From Aliirhizobium wenxiniae (lineage in GTDB: Bacteria; Pseudomonadota; Alphaproteobacteria; Rhizobiales; Rhizobiaceae), in NCBI RefSeq assembly GCF_014201355.1, contig NZ_JACHEG010000002.1, positions 124,001 to 188,000 of the forward strand: a stretch of DNA of 64,000 bases, in the 5' to 3' direction. Made by a program: the position numbers and the translations under genes. Of the stretch, positions 45,186-54,256 are shown piece after piece (position 1 is the stretch's first letter; every line of letters starts with the position of its first letter). Under the pieces are notes generated by a model. The model searched no databases. It was not told where the DNA came from and saw only the letters and a program-made list of their open reading frames with translations.

Positions 45186-46763
45186 ATGATATTCGAATGG
45201 ATGTCCGACCCCGCCGCATGGGCGGGTCTCGCCACCCTCATTGTTCTAGAAATCGTTCTCGGCATCGACAATCTCGTCTTCATCGCGATCCTTGCCGACA
45301 AGCTGCCCGAACACCAGCGCGAGAAGGCACGCCTGATCGGCCTCAGCCTTGCGCTGATCATGCGCCTCATATTGCTTGCCTCAGTCGCCTGGATCGTGAC
45401 GCTGACGGCACCACTTTTCACTGTCGCCGGCCTTGAAATTTCCGGCCGCGACCTGATCCTGCTGTTCGGCGGTCTGTTCCTGCTGTTCAAGGGCACGATG
45501 GAACTGCATGAACGGCTGGAAGGGCATTCCGGCCCCAAGGACGGCAAGGTCGAGCATGCCGTCTTCTGGCAGGTTCTGGTGCAGATCGTCGTGCTCGATG
45601 CGGTCTTCTCTCTCGACAGCGTGATTACCGCCGTCGGCATGGTCCAACATCTTTCCGTCATGATGATTGCCGTGATCGTTGCGGTCGGCATCATGCTGCT
45701 CGCCTCCAAGCCGCTGATGGCCTTCGTGTCGAAACATCCGACCGTGGTCATTCTGTGCCTTGGTTTCCTGATGATGATTGGCTTCTCGCTGATCGTCGAA
45801 GGCCTCGGGTTCCATATCCCGAAGGGCTATCTCTACGCCGCGATCGGTTTCTCGGTCCTGATCGAAGCCTTCAACCAGATCGGCCGGCGCAACCGCGAAC
45901 GCTTCATGAGCACGGGTGACCTGCGCGAGCGCACGGCCAGCGCCGTGCTCTCCCTGCTCGGCAGCCGCCGTGGGGAGAGTTCGCTCGGCGAGACCGCTGA
46001 CGTGATTGCCGAACGCGCCTCGGAAAACGAACTTTTCACGCCGGTAGAACACGAGATGATCGAGAGCGTTCTGACGCTCGCCGATCGCCCAGCGAAGTCG
46101 GTCATGACGCATCGTCTCGACATCGACTGGCTGGATATCGAAGACAGCGACGAGGAACTTCGTCGCAAGGTTCTGGAATCGGGCCATTCCCGTTTCCCGA
46201 TCGCCCGCGGAAGCCTCGACGAATTTCTGGGTGTAGCCCTCGCCAAGGACCTGCTGCGCGACTTCATCGAGACCGGCAAGATCGATTTCGAACGCTCGCT
46301 GCGCCAGCCGCTTGTCGTGCATGAAAGCGTCAATGCGCTTCGTCTGCTCGAACAGCTGCGTCAGTCGCCGCTTCAGGTGGCGATCGTGCTCGACGAATAC
46401 GGATCTGTCGAAGGCATGGTCACGGCAACTGACCTGCTGGAAGCGATTGCCGGTGATTTTGCCGATGACGACGAGGAGCAGCTGACAGTAGAGCATGGCG
46501 AAGACGGCTCGCTTCTGGTCGACGGCTGGATCGACATCCGCCACGTCTCGCGCCTTCTCGACAGCGATCTGGTCGACGATGCCGACCGTTATTCGACGCT
46601 GGCAGGTCTCATCCTCTGGCGTCTCGGCCATCTTCCCGAACAGGGTGAGACATTCACCTTCGGTGGCCTGACTTACGAAGTCGTCTCGCTCGACGGGCGT
46701 AATATCGACAAAGTGCGGATCAGGGCGGCATCGTCCATCAGCGCAATGGCCGAAACAGCCTAA
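45186..46763 (+). CDS. TerC-family membrane protein with CBS pair and CorC/HlyC domain (YegH/YoaE type)
   Basis: About 525 residues. N-terminal TerC domain with seven membrane helices and the acidic motifs [14 protein letters not shown] and [15 protein letters not shown], thought to handle metal ions such as manganese. It is followed by a CBS pair (about 295-420: [38 protein letters not shown]) and a CorC_HlyC transporter-associated domain. Inner membrane. The frame runs back to a TTG at 45126, but that lies in the terminator T run, so the start must be later. I prefer the ATG at 45186 ([15 protein letters not shown]); the GTG at 45171 and ATG at 45201 are alternatives. No close SD, as in some riboswitch-controlled genes. 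Confidence 0.88.
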   Translation: MIFEWMSDPAAWAGLATLIVLEIVLGIDNLVFIAILADKLPEHQREKARLIGLSLALIMRLILLASVAWIVTLTAPLFTVAGLEISGRDLILLFGGLFLLFKGTMELHERLEGHSGPKDGKVEHAVFWQVLVQIVVLDAVFSLDSVITAVGMVQHLSVMMIAVIVAVGIMLLASKPLMAFVSKHPTVVILCLGFLMMIGFSLIVEGLGFHIPKGYLYAAIGFSVLIEAFNQIGRRNRERFMSTGDLRERTASAVLSLLGSRRGESSLGETADVIAERASENELFTPVEHEMIESVLTLADRPAKSVMTHRLDIDWLDIEDSDEELRRKVLESGHSRFPIARGSLDEFLGVALAKDLLRDFIETGKIDFERSLRQPLVVHESVNALRLLEQLRQSPLQVAIVLDEYGSVEGMVTATDLLEAIAGDFADDDEEQLTVEHGEDGSLLVDGWIDIRHVSRLLDSDLVDDADRYSTLAGLILWRLGHLPEQGETFTFGGLTYEVVSLDGRNIDKVRIRAASSISAMAETA

Positions 46764-46780
46764 ACACCCTCATGAAAACA

Positions 46781-46812
46781 AAAATGCCGCGGATCGATTT
46801 CCGCGGCATTTT
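46781..46812. terminator. Bidirectional terminator
   Basis: AAAATGCCGCGGA / TCCGCGGCATTTT with a 6-base loop, A and T runs on both sides. Serves the TerC-family gene (+) and the response regulator (-). Confidence 0.85.
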
Positions 46813-46832
46813 CATTTGTCGATGTTCGAATA

Positions 46833-47243
46833 TCAGGCGCTCTGGCGCTGTGCCTGCCCGGCGGCACGTTCTTTCGCCTTCAGCACGCTTCCGACGGTCG
46901 AAAGCAACGAGGCGGCGGTGCAGGGTTTTGCCAGTCGGTGCGCGACATCCGGCAGACCAGCCAGATCACGGTGGCTCCGGGCCGACGACACGATGATACT
47001 GATTTTCGGCGCGCATTCGGCGATCATTTTCGCCAGATCGATGCCGTTCAGGCCACCCGGCATATCGATATCGGTGAGGACCAGGTCGATATGTTCGTGC
47101 TGGCCGAGCTTGCCGACGGCTTCCAGAACAGTTCCCGCCTCCAGCACCGCATAACCTGCATCTTCGAGCGTGTCGGCGATCGTGAAGCGGATCAGCGCCT
47201 CATCCTCCACGACCAAAATCGTCTTCTGCCGGAAGCTATCCAT
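46833..47243 (-). CDS. Single-domain response regulator
   Basis: 136-residue receiver domain without an output domain. Acidic pocket VVEDEALIR, phosphoacceptor aspartate in LVLTDIDMPGG, switch SSAR, lysine in LAKPCT. The ATG at 47243 has GAGGG eight bases upstream; a TTG two codons earlier is possible. No histidine kinase is adjacent. Such CheY/DivK/FixJ-receiver-like proteins act in phosphorelays, often in the alphaproteobacterial general stress response; the partner is unknown. Confidence 0.88.
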   Translation of the reverse strand: MDSFRQKTILVVEDEALIRFTIADTLEDAGYAVLEAGTVLEAVGKLGQHEHIDLVLTDIDMPGGLNGIDLAKMIAECAPKISIIVSSARSHRDLAGLPDVAHRLAKPCTAASLLSTVGSVLKAKERAAGQAQRQSA

Positions 47244-47377
47244 ATGCAATGCCCTCGCTCTGGTTTCAGAACATCAACGCATATGGATGGGAAAGGATTA
47301 CGGCAGAGCCTGTGCCAATTCGAAACATGTTTAATAAAATGCGAACGAATGACTTCAGCGACCGGTAGTTATGGCGC

Positions 47378-48298
47378 TCAGTCTGCCCATTCCGGATCAC
47401 TGGTAAAGACGATGGTCAACCAGCGATCGGGCCCCTCGCCGCCGATCGCCTCGCCGATCTCGTCACGGATCGCATCCCATTCGGAAAGATGACGCGGCGG
47501 CCAGTCGGATGGGGCGATGAAGAAGAGCTCGATCTGCCGGCCGCGGCCGACACGAGCGACATAAGCGCGGTATGAGAGAAAGCCATGGCGTTCGACGATC
47601 GCTTCTGCGACCGCATCGACATGCTGTTTCAGCTCGACCGGGGTGACCAGGAGAATATCGGCCACTGCCTGGCGCACATTCGAAAGCGGCACCGGCGCGA
47701 TGATCAGGCAGATGAGCGCGAGCGCCCCCGGATCGATATAGGGGCTCAGCCATTCGAACTCCGTTCCCTCGATTGCGTGGCCGGCGGCAAAGGCGACCAG
47801 CAAAGCCGAGGTCAGTGCTGCGGTCATCGCCCATGCCTGGCTGTCGAGGGCAACGAAGCTTGAATTCAGCTCCCGATTGGCGCGGCGGCAGAACAGCCAC
47901 ATGAAAAAAGAGACCGTCACGGTGACGATCGTGAAGATTACGGCGGGACCGAAATCGATCGGCCGTCCGCCAGAAAGCAGGCTGCCGACGGCGCTGATGA
48001 AAGCGTAGACTGCAGCGCCCATCAGAAGCGTGCCGTTCAGGCCGAGCACCATCGGCTCCAGATGCCAGAAACCGACACTGAAACGATCGATCAGCTTTCC
48101 TTTTGCCGTCGGCTCCGCCGAAGTGACGATCAGCCTTGAGACCAGCAAGGCCAAGAACGTCATGAAGGCGTCGGTCAGGGAATAGAAGCCATCGAAGACG
48201 ATGGCGAAAGAGCCGGACACGAGACCGACGGTAATGCCGAATGCAGCCAATAAGGCCGTGACGGCGATGGACAGCCGAAGAAGTGACTGCTCGCTCAC
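47378..48298 (-). CDS. Cation diffusion facilitator family transporter (atypical metal site)
   Basis: 306 residues from a GTG at 48298 with GGAG seven bases upstream. Six predicted membrane helices and a cytoplasmic C-terminal domain (about 215-300). CDF proteins export Zn, Fe, Mn or Co in exchange for protons. Helix 2 reads DGFYSLTD and helix 5 reads ALDSQAWAM, so the usual [HD]xxxD pairs that bind the metal are only half present. Either the selectivity differs or transport is impaired. Monocistronic. Confidence 0.8.
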   Translation of the reverse strand: MSEQSLLRLSIAVTALLAAFGITVGLVSGSFAIVFDGFYSLTDAFMTFLALLVSRLIVTSAEPTAKGKLIDRFSVGFWHLEPMVLGLNGTLLMGAAVYAFISAVGSLLSGGRPIDFGPAVIFTIVTVTVSFFMWLFCRRANRELNSSFVALDSQAWAMTAALTSALLVAFAAGHAIEGTEFEWLSPYIDPGALALICLIIAPVPLSNVRQAVADILLVTPVELKQHVDAVAEAIVERHGFLSYRAYVARVGRGRQIELFFIAPSDWPPRHLSEWDAIRDEIGEAIGGEGPDRWLTIVFTSDPEWAD

Positions 48299-48455
48299 GG
48301 GTATTCTCCATTGGAGCAGAGGCTCACGCCCCTGCCCTTTCTTTGATTTTCTCAGGGCGATGCCCTGCCGCGGCATGCAGGAAGACAGCCGCCACAGTCA
48401 GCCGATAGCGGCCGACCATGTAGAAATGATAACATGAGTGGCTTCTATAGAAGCG

Positions 48456-49745
48456 TCAGCTCACTTTCGACAAGGCCTGTTCGATATCGGCGATGATATC
48501 GGCTGCGTCCTCGATGCCAATCGACAGGCGCACGACGTCTGGACCGGCACCGGCTGCAATCTGCTGCTCCTCGGTCAACTGGCGATGCGTCGTCGATGCC
48601 GGGTGAATGACGAGCGAGCGGGTGTCTCCGATATTGGCGAGATGGGAGAATAGCTGCAGCCCCTCGACGAAACTCTTGCCGGCCTCGTAACCGCCTTCAA
48701 TGCCGAAAGTGAAGACCGAGCCTGCTCCCTTGGGCGAATAATGCTGCTGCAGCAGATGGTTTGGATTGTCCTCAAGGCCTGAATAATTGACCCAGGCGAT
48801 TTTCGGATGCTGCTTCAGCCATCTGGCGACCGCCAGCGCATTGTCGCAGTGTTTCTGCATCCTGAGCGGCAGGGTCTCGATGCCGGTCTGGATCATGAAC
48901 GCATTGAAAGGCGAAATGGCCGGCCCGAGATCGCGCAAGCCAAGCACGCGGGCAGCGATGGCGAAGGCGATATTTCCAAAGGTTTCGTGCAGGACGATAC
49001 CGCCATATTCGGGCCGCGGCTCGGACATCATCGGATATTTGCCGGATTTCGACCAGTCGAAGGTGCCGCCGTCGACCAGAATGCCGCCCATCGAATTGCC
49101 ATGGCCGCCAAGGAATTTTGTCAACGAGTGCACAACGATATCGGCGCCGTGTTCAAGCGGCCGCAACAGATAGGGGCTTGCCATCGTGTTGTCGACGATG
49201 AGCGGCAGGCCGCGGCGGTGAGCAATGTCAGCGACTGCCGAGATATCGACGAAGGTGCCACCCGGATTGGCGAGGCTTTCGATGAAGATCGCGCGGGTCT
49301 CCCCGTCGATCGCCGCTTCGAAACTTGCCGGGTCGTCGGTATCGGCCCAGCGCACATGCCAGTCGAAATTCTTGAACGCGTGGCCGAACTGGTTGATCGA
49401 GCCGCCATAAAGACGCCGGGCAGCGACGAAATTCGCGCCGGGCTGCATGATCGTGTGGAAGATCAGCATCTGCGCCGCATGACCGGATGCGACGGCGAGT
49501 GCCGCTGTGCCACCCTCGAGCGCCGCCACCCTCTCCTCAAGGACAGCCTGGGTCGGGTTCATGATCCGGGTATAGATATTGCCGAACTGCTGCAGGCCGA
49601 AGAGCGCCGCCGCATGGTCGGCATCGTTGAAGACGAAGGAAGTCGTCTGGTAAATCGGCGTTGCCCGTGCGCCCGTGGTCGGGTCGGGTGCCGCACCGGC
49701 ATGAACGGCAAGCGTGGAAAATCCCGGATTGAATGGCGGCATCAT
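48456..49745 (-). CDS. metY: O-acetylhomoserine aminocarboxypropyltransferase (sulfhydrylase)
   Basis: 429-residue PLP enzyme of the Cys/Met metabolism family, making homocysteine from O-acetylhomoserine and sulfide. Motifs: [46 protein letters not shown], Schiff-base lysine in [15 protein letters not shown], and [10 protein letters not shown]. The 429-residue length fits MetY better than the shorter MetZ (about 395). A strong GGGGAGGG precedes two adjacent ATGs (49745, 49742); the second has the better spacing. No other met gene is close. Confidence 0.92.
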   Translation of the reverse strand: MMPPFNPGFSTLAVHAGAAPDPTTGARATPIYQTTSFVFNDADHAAALFGLQQFGNIYTRIMNPTQAVLEERVAALEGGTAALAVASGHAAQMLIFHTIMQPGANFVAARRLYGGSINQFGHAFKNFDWHVRWADTDDPASFEAAIDGETRAIFIESLANPGGTFVDISAVADIAHRRGLPLIVDNTMASPYLLRPLEHGADIVVHSLTKFLGGHGNSMGGILVDGGTFDWSKSGKYPMMSEPRPEYGGIVLHETFGNIAFAIAARVLGLRDLGPAISPFNAFMIQTGIETLPLRMQKHCDNALAVARWLKQHPKIAWVNYSGLEDNPNHLLQQHYSPKGAGSVFTFGIEGGYEAGKSFVEGLQLFSHLANIGDTRSLVIHPASTTHRQLTEEQQIAAGAGPDVVRLSIGIEDAADIIADIEQALSKVS

Positions 49746-49859
49746 ACCCTCCCCAAAATGTGACTTGTTTTATCTTGTCGCAGCAAAGCGCGGACGTTGA
49801 CGGGGATCAAGGAATATAATTCTGCCGGGCGCATCTTTCTCGAAACGAAGGAGGACGTC

Positions 49860-50288
49860 ATGGGAAGGATGGCATTCGAGGAACATACGAGCATTTCGCG
49901 AAGGTTCCTTAGCTGGTGCGCGGAGGCATGGTCGGCTGCGGCGGAAGCCGAGGAAATCGCGATGCTGGATGAAGCAACGATCCGGCAGATTTCCAAGGAT
50001 TGCGCAATCGCGCCGGATGATCTGCTGCAGCTGGTCAAGGCAGGACCACACGCCGCGGATGAAATGATCGAGATGATGCGTGCACTCAACATCGATCAGA
50101 GCGACGTGGCGGTCCTGCATCCGGCTCTATATCGGGAGATGCAACTGACGTGCAGCAAATGCAGGTCCAAAAGCCGCTGTCGACACGATCTTGAGGCTGA
50201 AGTAGCCGACAGAGAGTTCGTCGGCTATTGCGGCAATGCGGTAAGCCTGAACACGATGCGCGCCGACCCGGAATTGCTGCAAAGCTGA
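49860..50288 (+). CDS. DUF6455-like small cysteine-containing protein
   Basis: 142 residues from the ATG at 49860, which has an ideal AAGGAGG; the frame also opens at a TTG 63 bases earlier, but a TATAAT (49815-49820) lies in between, so that would precede transcription. The N-terminal half is helical. The C-terminal part holds LTCSKCRSKSRCRHDLE and GYCGNAVSLNTM, four cysteines in C-x2-C-x4-C...C that could bind metal or an Fe-S cluster. This resembles the DUF6455 family. Function unknown. Divergent from metY. Confidence 0.72.
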   Translation: MGRMAFEEHTSISRRFLSWCAEAWSAAAEAEEIAMLDEATIRQISKDCAIAPDDLLQLVKAGPHAADEMIEMMRALNIDQSDVAVLHPALYREMQLTCSKCRSKSRCRHDLEAEVADREFVGYCGNAVSLNTMRADPELLQS

Positions 50289-50299
50289 GAGGCTGCCTT

Positions 50300-50337
50300 G
50301 AAGCGTGGCGGTGATCCGAGGGATCCCGACACGCTTC
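50300..50337. terminator. Hairpin between convergent genes
   Basis: GAAGCGTG / CACGCTTC stem enclosing a second GATCC / GGATC pair, between the DUF6455-like gene and the convergent CoA-binding gene. No strong T run; likely a bidirectional terminator. Confidence 0.45.
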
Positions 50338-50344
50338 TCTATTG

Positions 50345-50773
50345 TCAGCCGACGAGCCTCGGATATTCGATCGCCGGGCAGCGGTTCATCACGACCTTGA
50401 TGCCTGCCGCTTCGGCCTTGGCAGCGGCCGCGTCGTCGCGCACGCCGAGCTGGCCCCAGATCGCGGCCGGCGGGGTTTCCAGCGCCAGCACTTCATCGAC
50501 CACACCATCAAGATATTCCGGCGCTCGAAATACATCGATCAGATCGATCGGCTCCGGGATGTCGGCAAGCGTCGCATAGGTCTTGCGGCCAAGAATATCC
50601 TTGCCGGCCTGCCCCGGATTGACCGGATAGACGTTATAACCACGTTCGAGCAGGAACCGCATGACGCCAAAGCTCGGCCGATCCGGCTTGGGCGATGCCC
50701 CGAGCAGCGCGATCGTGCGGGTCTCCTTCAATACCCCGGCGATATAGTCGTCGTCATAACGATCATGGTTCAT
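50345..50773 (-). CDS. CoA-binding protein (YccU-like)
   Basis: 142-residue Rossmann-fold protein of the succinyl-CoA-synthetase-like CoA-binding family. Motifs TIALLGASPKPDRPSFGVM, GYNVYPVNPG, DLIDVFRAPEYL, IWGQLGVRDD and VVMNRCPAIEY cover the whole small domain; no ligase part. Role unknown (E. coli YccU/HspQ neighbourhood member). ATG at 50773 with GGGAG eight bases upstream. Confidence 0.9.
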   Translation of the reverse strand: MNHDRYDDDYIAGVLKETRTIALLGASPKPDRPSFGVMRFLLERGYNVYPVNPGQAGKDILGRKTYATLADIPEPIDLIDVFRAPEYLDGVVDEVLALETPPAAIWGQLGVRDDAAAAKAEAAGIKVVMNRCPAIEYPRLVG

Positions 50774-51137
50774 ATACGGCTCTCCCGGCGGTTCCGTCCG
50801 CTCATTTGGTCGTCTCTACCTCTATCTAGTCTCTCGGATCCTCTGCCGCCAACATGTTGCGGCGCTTCACATGGTCGCGAGGACCGACCCAGGGATGCAT
50901 TCAGGGATTTGCCTCATTTGTTGCGGGAACATTCCAGCTTTGTTCGCAACACTTTAGAGAGGGCTAACAATTTAACGAAAGATTACCGACAAAGGTTATT
51001 GCTGCCGCCCTCCCATCGCCCCACCCATCAGCGGAAGGTCGGCGACGTAAGGGCGATAAATTTGTGGCATTAAAATACCACATGCATAACGCGCTGTTTT
51101 TGCTTGGTTTATTTTTCGAGTTGCCAAATCGTCAAAG

Positions 51138-51166
51138 TTGACCGGCTGCACGCGTCACGCTATAAG
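51138..51166 (+). promoter_or_regulatory. Sigma-70 promoter of rplM-rpsI
   Basis: TTGACC, 17 bases, TATAAG: the best vegetative promoter in the window, preceded by an AT-rich tract resembling an UP element. Expected start about 51173, giving a leader of about 120 nt. Confidence 0.75.
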
Positions 51167-51177
51167 CGCGCCAGATT

Positions 51178-51206
51178 GCGGACCTTAACGGGCCCGCTTT
51201 CTTTTT
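51178..51206 (+). terminator. Terminator-like hairpin in the rplM leader
   Basis: GCGG-A-CC / GG-GC-CCGC stem with loop TTAAC, followed by TTTCTTTTT, placed almost directly at the predicted transcript start and about 90 bases before rplM; a possible attenuator. Confidence 0.5.
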
Positions 51207-51292
51207 GGCGCCTGAAAGGCTGCCAATACAAGCAACAAGAAACGCCCCGGCGACCGGTTTCCGGGCTCGGGGATCAAACGAAAGAGAAAATC

Positions 51293-51757
51293 ATGTCTAC
51301 CTTCGTTCAGAAGCCTGCAGAGGTGGAGAAGAAGTGGGTGATCATCGACGCCGAAGGGCTCGTTGTCGGCCGCCTCGCCACCATTGTTGCCAACCGTCTG
51401 CGCGGCAAGCACAAGGCTACCTACACCCCGCACGTTGACGATGGCGACAACGTCATCATCATCAACGCTGAAAAGTGCGTCCTGACCGGCAAGAAGTACA
51501 CCGACAAGAAGTACTACTGGCACACCGGTTACCCGGGCGGCATCAAGGAGCGCACCGCACGCGCCATCATCGAAGGCCGCTTCCCGGAGCGCGTTCTCGA
51601 GAAGGCTATCGAGCGCATGGTTCCGCGCGGCCCGCTCGGACGTCGCCAGATGAAGAACCTGCGCGTTTACGCCGGCTCGAACCATCCTCATGAAGCACAG
51701 CAGCCGGTCGTTCTCGACGTGGCTTCGCTGAACAGCAAGAACACAAGGAGCGCCTGA
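51293..51757 (+). CDS. rplM: 50S ribosomal protein L13
   Basis: 154 residues, full length for rhizobial L13: [63 protein letters not shown]. The ATG at 51293 is correct; the frame extends 63 codons upstream through the leader hairpin and promoter, which cannot be coding. The ribosome site is weak (GAAAGAGA). First gene of rplM-rpsI, with rpsI two bases downstream. In E. coli L13 represses this operon translationally. Confidence 0.98.
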   Translation: MSTFVQKPAEVEKKWVIIDAEGLVVGRLATIVANRLRGKHKATYTPHVDDGDNVIIINAEKCVLTGKKYTDKKYYWHTGYPGGIKERTARAIIEGRFPERVLEKAIERMVPRGPLGRRQMKNLRVYAGSNHPHEAQQPVVLDVASLNSKNTRSA

Positions 51758-51759
51758 TA

Positions 51760-52227
51760 ATGGCCGATCTTTCCTCTTTGAAGGACCTCGCTCCGGCTGA
51801 AGGCCAGGCAGCACCGGTTCACGTCCGCAAGGTCGATGCGCAGGGCCGTTCCTACGCAACCGGCAAGCGCAAGAACGCCGTTGCCCGCGTTTGGGTTAAG
51901 GCTGGCTCTGGCAAGATCATCATCAACGGCCGCGATTTCACCGCGTATTTCGCACGCCCGGTTCTTCAGATGATCCTGCAGCAGCCGCTGGTTTCGGCTG
52001 CCCGCACCGGTCAGTTCGACATCATCGCTACCGTTGCCGGTGGTGGTCTTTCCGGTCAGGCCGGCGCCGTTCGTCACGGCCTGTCCAAGGCCCTCACCTA
52101 CTTCGAACCGGGCCTGCGCTCTGTTCTGAAGAAGGGTGGCTTCCTGACCCGCGACAGCCGTGTTGTTGAACGTAAGAAGTACGGTAAGGCCAAGGCTCGC
52201 CGTTCCTTCCAGTTCTCCAAGCGCTAA
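51760..52227 (+). CDS. rpsI: 30S ribosomal protein S9
   Basis: 155 residues with a rhizobial N-terminal extension ([16 protein letters not shown]). Core motifs: [36 protein letters not shown], and the basic tail ending in RRSFQFSKR that reaches the decoding centre. SD AAGGAG lies inside the rplM 3' end. Followed by a clear terminator. Confidence 0.98.
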   Translation: MADLSSLKDLAPAEGQAAPVHVRKVDAQGRSYATGKRKNAVARVWVKAGSGKIIINGRDFTAYFARPVLQMILQQPLVSAARTGQFDIIATVAGGGLSGQAGAVRHGLSKALTYFEPGLRSVLKKGGFLTRDSRVVERKKYGKAKARRSFQFSKR

Positions 52228-52251
52228 TCGCTTCCGGATTTATGCTTTTCG

Positions 52252-52279
52252 AAAGGCGGGGCTTCGGCTCCGCCTTTTT
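52252..52279 (+). terminator. Terminator of rplM-rpsI
   Basis: AAAGGCGG-(G)-GC / GC-(T)-CCGCCTTTTT with a TTCG tetraloop; 24 bp past rpsI. Confidence 0.85.
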
Positions 52280-52315
52280 CTTTGCGCGTTCGACAGCACG
52301 GCAAGCGCGATCCAA

Positions 52316-52352
52316 CAAAAAGCCGCCGCCTTCCTTTCGGTAGGCGACGGCT
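52316..52352 (-). terminator. Terminator of the TadG-like gene
   Basis: AGCCG-CCGCCT / AGGCGA-CGGCT stem with one mismatch, five T on the minus strand; 26 bp past the stop. Confidence 0.65.
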
Positions 52353-52377
52353 GAAAATCGAGGACGAGGCTTTGCGG

Positions 52378-53661
52378 TCAGTTGATCAGTCGCACGGCAC
52401 TCGAACCGGAGCTTGAGCCCGGCTGACTGGACGAGGAGCCGCCCTCATAAGGCTCGATATTCCAGTTGGAGGAGTTCATGATCATCGTGTTGACGACCAT
52501 ATTGATACGGCTGGTCTGGTTCGTCTTCGAATTATAGGTGACGTTGCGGTTCGGCAGATAGATGATGCCGCTCAACGTCTCGCTCACAGATCCGTTGAAG
52601 ATATACTGCTGCTTGTTCGAGTTGTTGGAAGCGCTGCTGGTGGCCTCGTACATCAGGATCCCGCCGTACGGGCCCGACGTGGGAGCAGAAGCATTGAAGG
52701 TCAGGCCGCCATTGGCGCGGATCTCGCTGTTGACATCGGGAAAGTAGAAGGTCACGCCCTCCGCCTTCACCGTCGCGCCGGAATTTATGATCATGCGCCC
52801 CTTGATGATGTGAAGGCCGGGCGCGAACGTGATCGTCGGGCTGCCGTTGAACGTCACGTCACAATGCATGCCTGGCTTCAAGGTGAAGGTCGAGCCGTTC
52901 GGCACGCCGGATGTCTCGCATTTCGCGGGCAGCACCGGCTCCGCGAACCTGCCAGCATAAGGGTCGGGGGCAGCAGCACAACCGGTCTTCAAGTTTGTCA
53001 GCGTGCCGCCGTTCCTGATGTAGTTCGTGCCCTTGACGCAGAAGCGCGGCGTCTCGATCTTGGCTCCGGCATTCATGATGAAGGCCGGGTTGGAGGTGGA
53101 AAGAACGTCCACGCCACAGTTCTCCGATTTCACGTTCGCACCGGAATTGATCAGCACGGCCTGAGACGTGTTGGCAAGCACGTGAATACATGCCGCCCCG
53201 TCACTAACGGCCTCTCCGCCAGATTTGCTGGTTGCCATGGCTGTTGCGGTGACAACCAGTTTGAAATTATCGATGCCGACAATACCGAGAAAGGAATTCG
53301 GCATCGTGTAGGTATAGGTGCCGGTTACGCTGCCATCGCTGTTATTGGTCACGACGAGAGGGTTCTGGCTCGTACCGGTCGATACTGCAGGCATGAAGCC
53401 TGCCGCAGTGGCCGGGCGCTTGGCGCTATCGCTTTCACCGGCCGCGGCCAGAACGGCTGCATCGAGTTGCCCCTGGATCCTGCTTCGCTCGAAATAGGCG
53501 GAAGATGCATCAACAGCACCGCCACCCGCCACAATCAGGACCGGCAACATGACCGCGGTGGCGATTGCAAAGTTGCCACCGCGATCGCCACCCAATCTGC
53601 GCACGCCGGCCAAGGCTACATTCAAAAATACTAACATTATCAACGCCCAACCCGAAATCAT
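52378..53661 (-). CDS. TadG-like pilus-associated membrane protein (TadE/G family N-terminus)
   Basis: 427 residues. One N-terminal transmembrane segment in the TadE/TadG context GGDRGGNFAIATAVMLPVLIVAGGGAVDASSAYFERSRIQGQLDAA (residues about 24-70). The large exported part, about 130-400, is rich in N, G, S and T with repeated short beta motifs (INSGANVKSE, MNAGAKIET, INSGATVKAEG, RANGGLTFNAS) like a beta-helix or bactofilin-like stack. It ends in a serine-rich tail (GGSSSSQPGSSSG). No von Willebrand domain seen. No tad/cpa pilus genes are near. The start is uncertain (53661 or 53637), neither with a good SD. Confidence 0.72.
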   Translation of the reverse strand: MISGWALIMLVFLNVALAGVRRLGGDRGGNFAIATAVMLPVLIVAGGGAVDASSAYFERSRIQGQLDAAVLAAAGESDSAKRPATAAGFMPAVSTGTSQNPLVVTNNSDGSVTGTYTYTMPNSFLGIVGIDNFKLVVTATAMATSKSGGEAVSDGAACIHVLANTSQAVLINSGANVKSENCGVDVLSTSNPAFIMNAGAKIETPRFCVKGTNYIRNGGTLTNLKTGCAAAPDPYAGRFAEPVLPAKCETSGVPNGSTFTLKPGMHCDVTFNGSPTITFAPGLHIIKGRMIINSGATVKAEGVTFYFPDVNSEIRANGGLTFNASAPTSGPYGGILMYEATSSASNNSNKQQYIFNGSVSETLSGIIYLPNRNVTYNSKTNQTSRINMVVNTMIMNSSNWNIEPYEGGSSSSQPGSSSGSSAVRLIN

Positions 53662-53903
53662 GATATGATGTCCGAATAAGCGGGAGGCTTTAAATGTACT
53701 TGAATGAAATACTTCCGATTTTATGCTTCACCAGATCTTAACTATCAGACACGCTGGAAATCGATGAGAAGGTCTCGCTCCGATACAGAAATCGAGGCGA
53801 GCAAGGTGGCGGTTTGCCGCTTCCGATCCATCAAGATTTGAGATTTGCCTATCACGCCCCGATCGCCAACGTGACGGATTGCGAAACGATGAAAGAGCAA
53901 TAC

Positions 53904-54254
53904 ATGTCCAGCCTGCCGGCCACTTCTTTTGCCCAACTTCCCGCCCCGCCCTATTATGTCGTCGCCTTTTCGTCCTGTCGCACCGCAGGCGACAATGGAT
54001 ATGGCAATATGGCCGATGCCATGGTCGAGCTTGCCAGCCAGCAGCCGGGCTTTCTCGGCGTCGAGAGTGCGCGTGGCATTGACGGTTTCGGAATAACCAA
54101 TTCCTATTGGAAGGACGAAGACAGCATCAGGGCATGGAAGGCTGTGGTCTCGCATGCCGCGGCCCAGAAACTGGGCCGGGAGCGCTGGTACGAGGATTAT
54201 CAGGTGCGGATCGCGCGGGTGGAACGAGCCTACGGGTTCGAGAAACAGGGATAG
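53904..54254 (+). CDS. Antibiotic biosynthesis monooxygenase (ABM) domain protein
   Basis: 116 residues. Small dimeric alpha-beta barrel: PYYVVAFSSCRT, MVELASQQPGFLGVESARG, FGITNSYWKDEDSIRAWKAVVSHAAAQKLGRERWYEDYQVRIARVERAYGF. This is the YqjZ/ABM type, usually a stress or haem/quinone-related enzyme of unknown substrate. The ATG at 53904 is preferred (53889 also in frame). The agmatinase gene begins two bases after its stop, so they form one unit. Confidence 0.78.
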   Translation: MSSLPATSFAQLPAPPYYVVAFSSCRTAGDNGYGNMADAMVELASQQPGFLGVESARGIDGFGITNSYWKDEDSIRAWKAVVSHAAAQKLGRERWYEDYQVRIARVERAYGFEKQG

Positions 54255-54256
54255 GG

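Larger units (their letters stand above)
50774..51292. other. Long leader/promoter region of rplM
   Basis: 519 bases without a supported gene. From 51060 on it is the rplM control region: AT-rich upstream element (51080-51120), a consensus promoter (51138-51166) and a terminator-like hairpin in the leader (51178-51206). The left half (50774-51050) shows nothing I recognise beyond the promoter area of the CoA-binding gene. Confidence 0.5.

Noticed and set aside
51104..51292. A 63-codon N-terminal extension of L13
   Set aside because: It would be read across the promoter and a terminator-like hairpin; L13 is full length from 51293.
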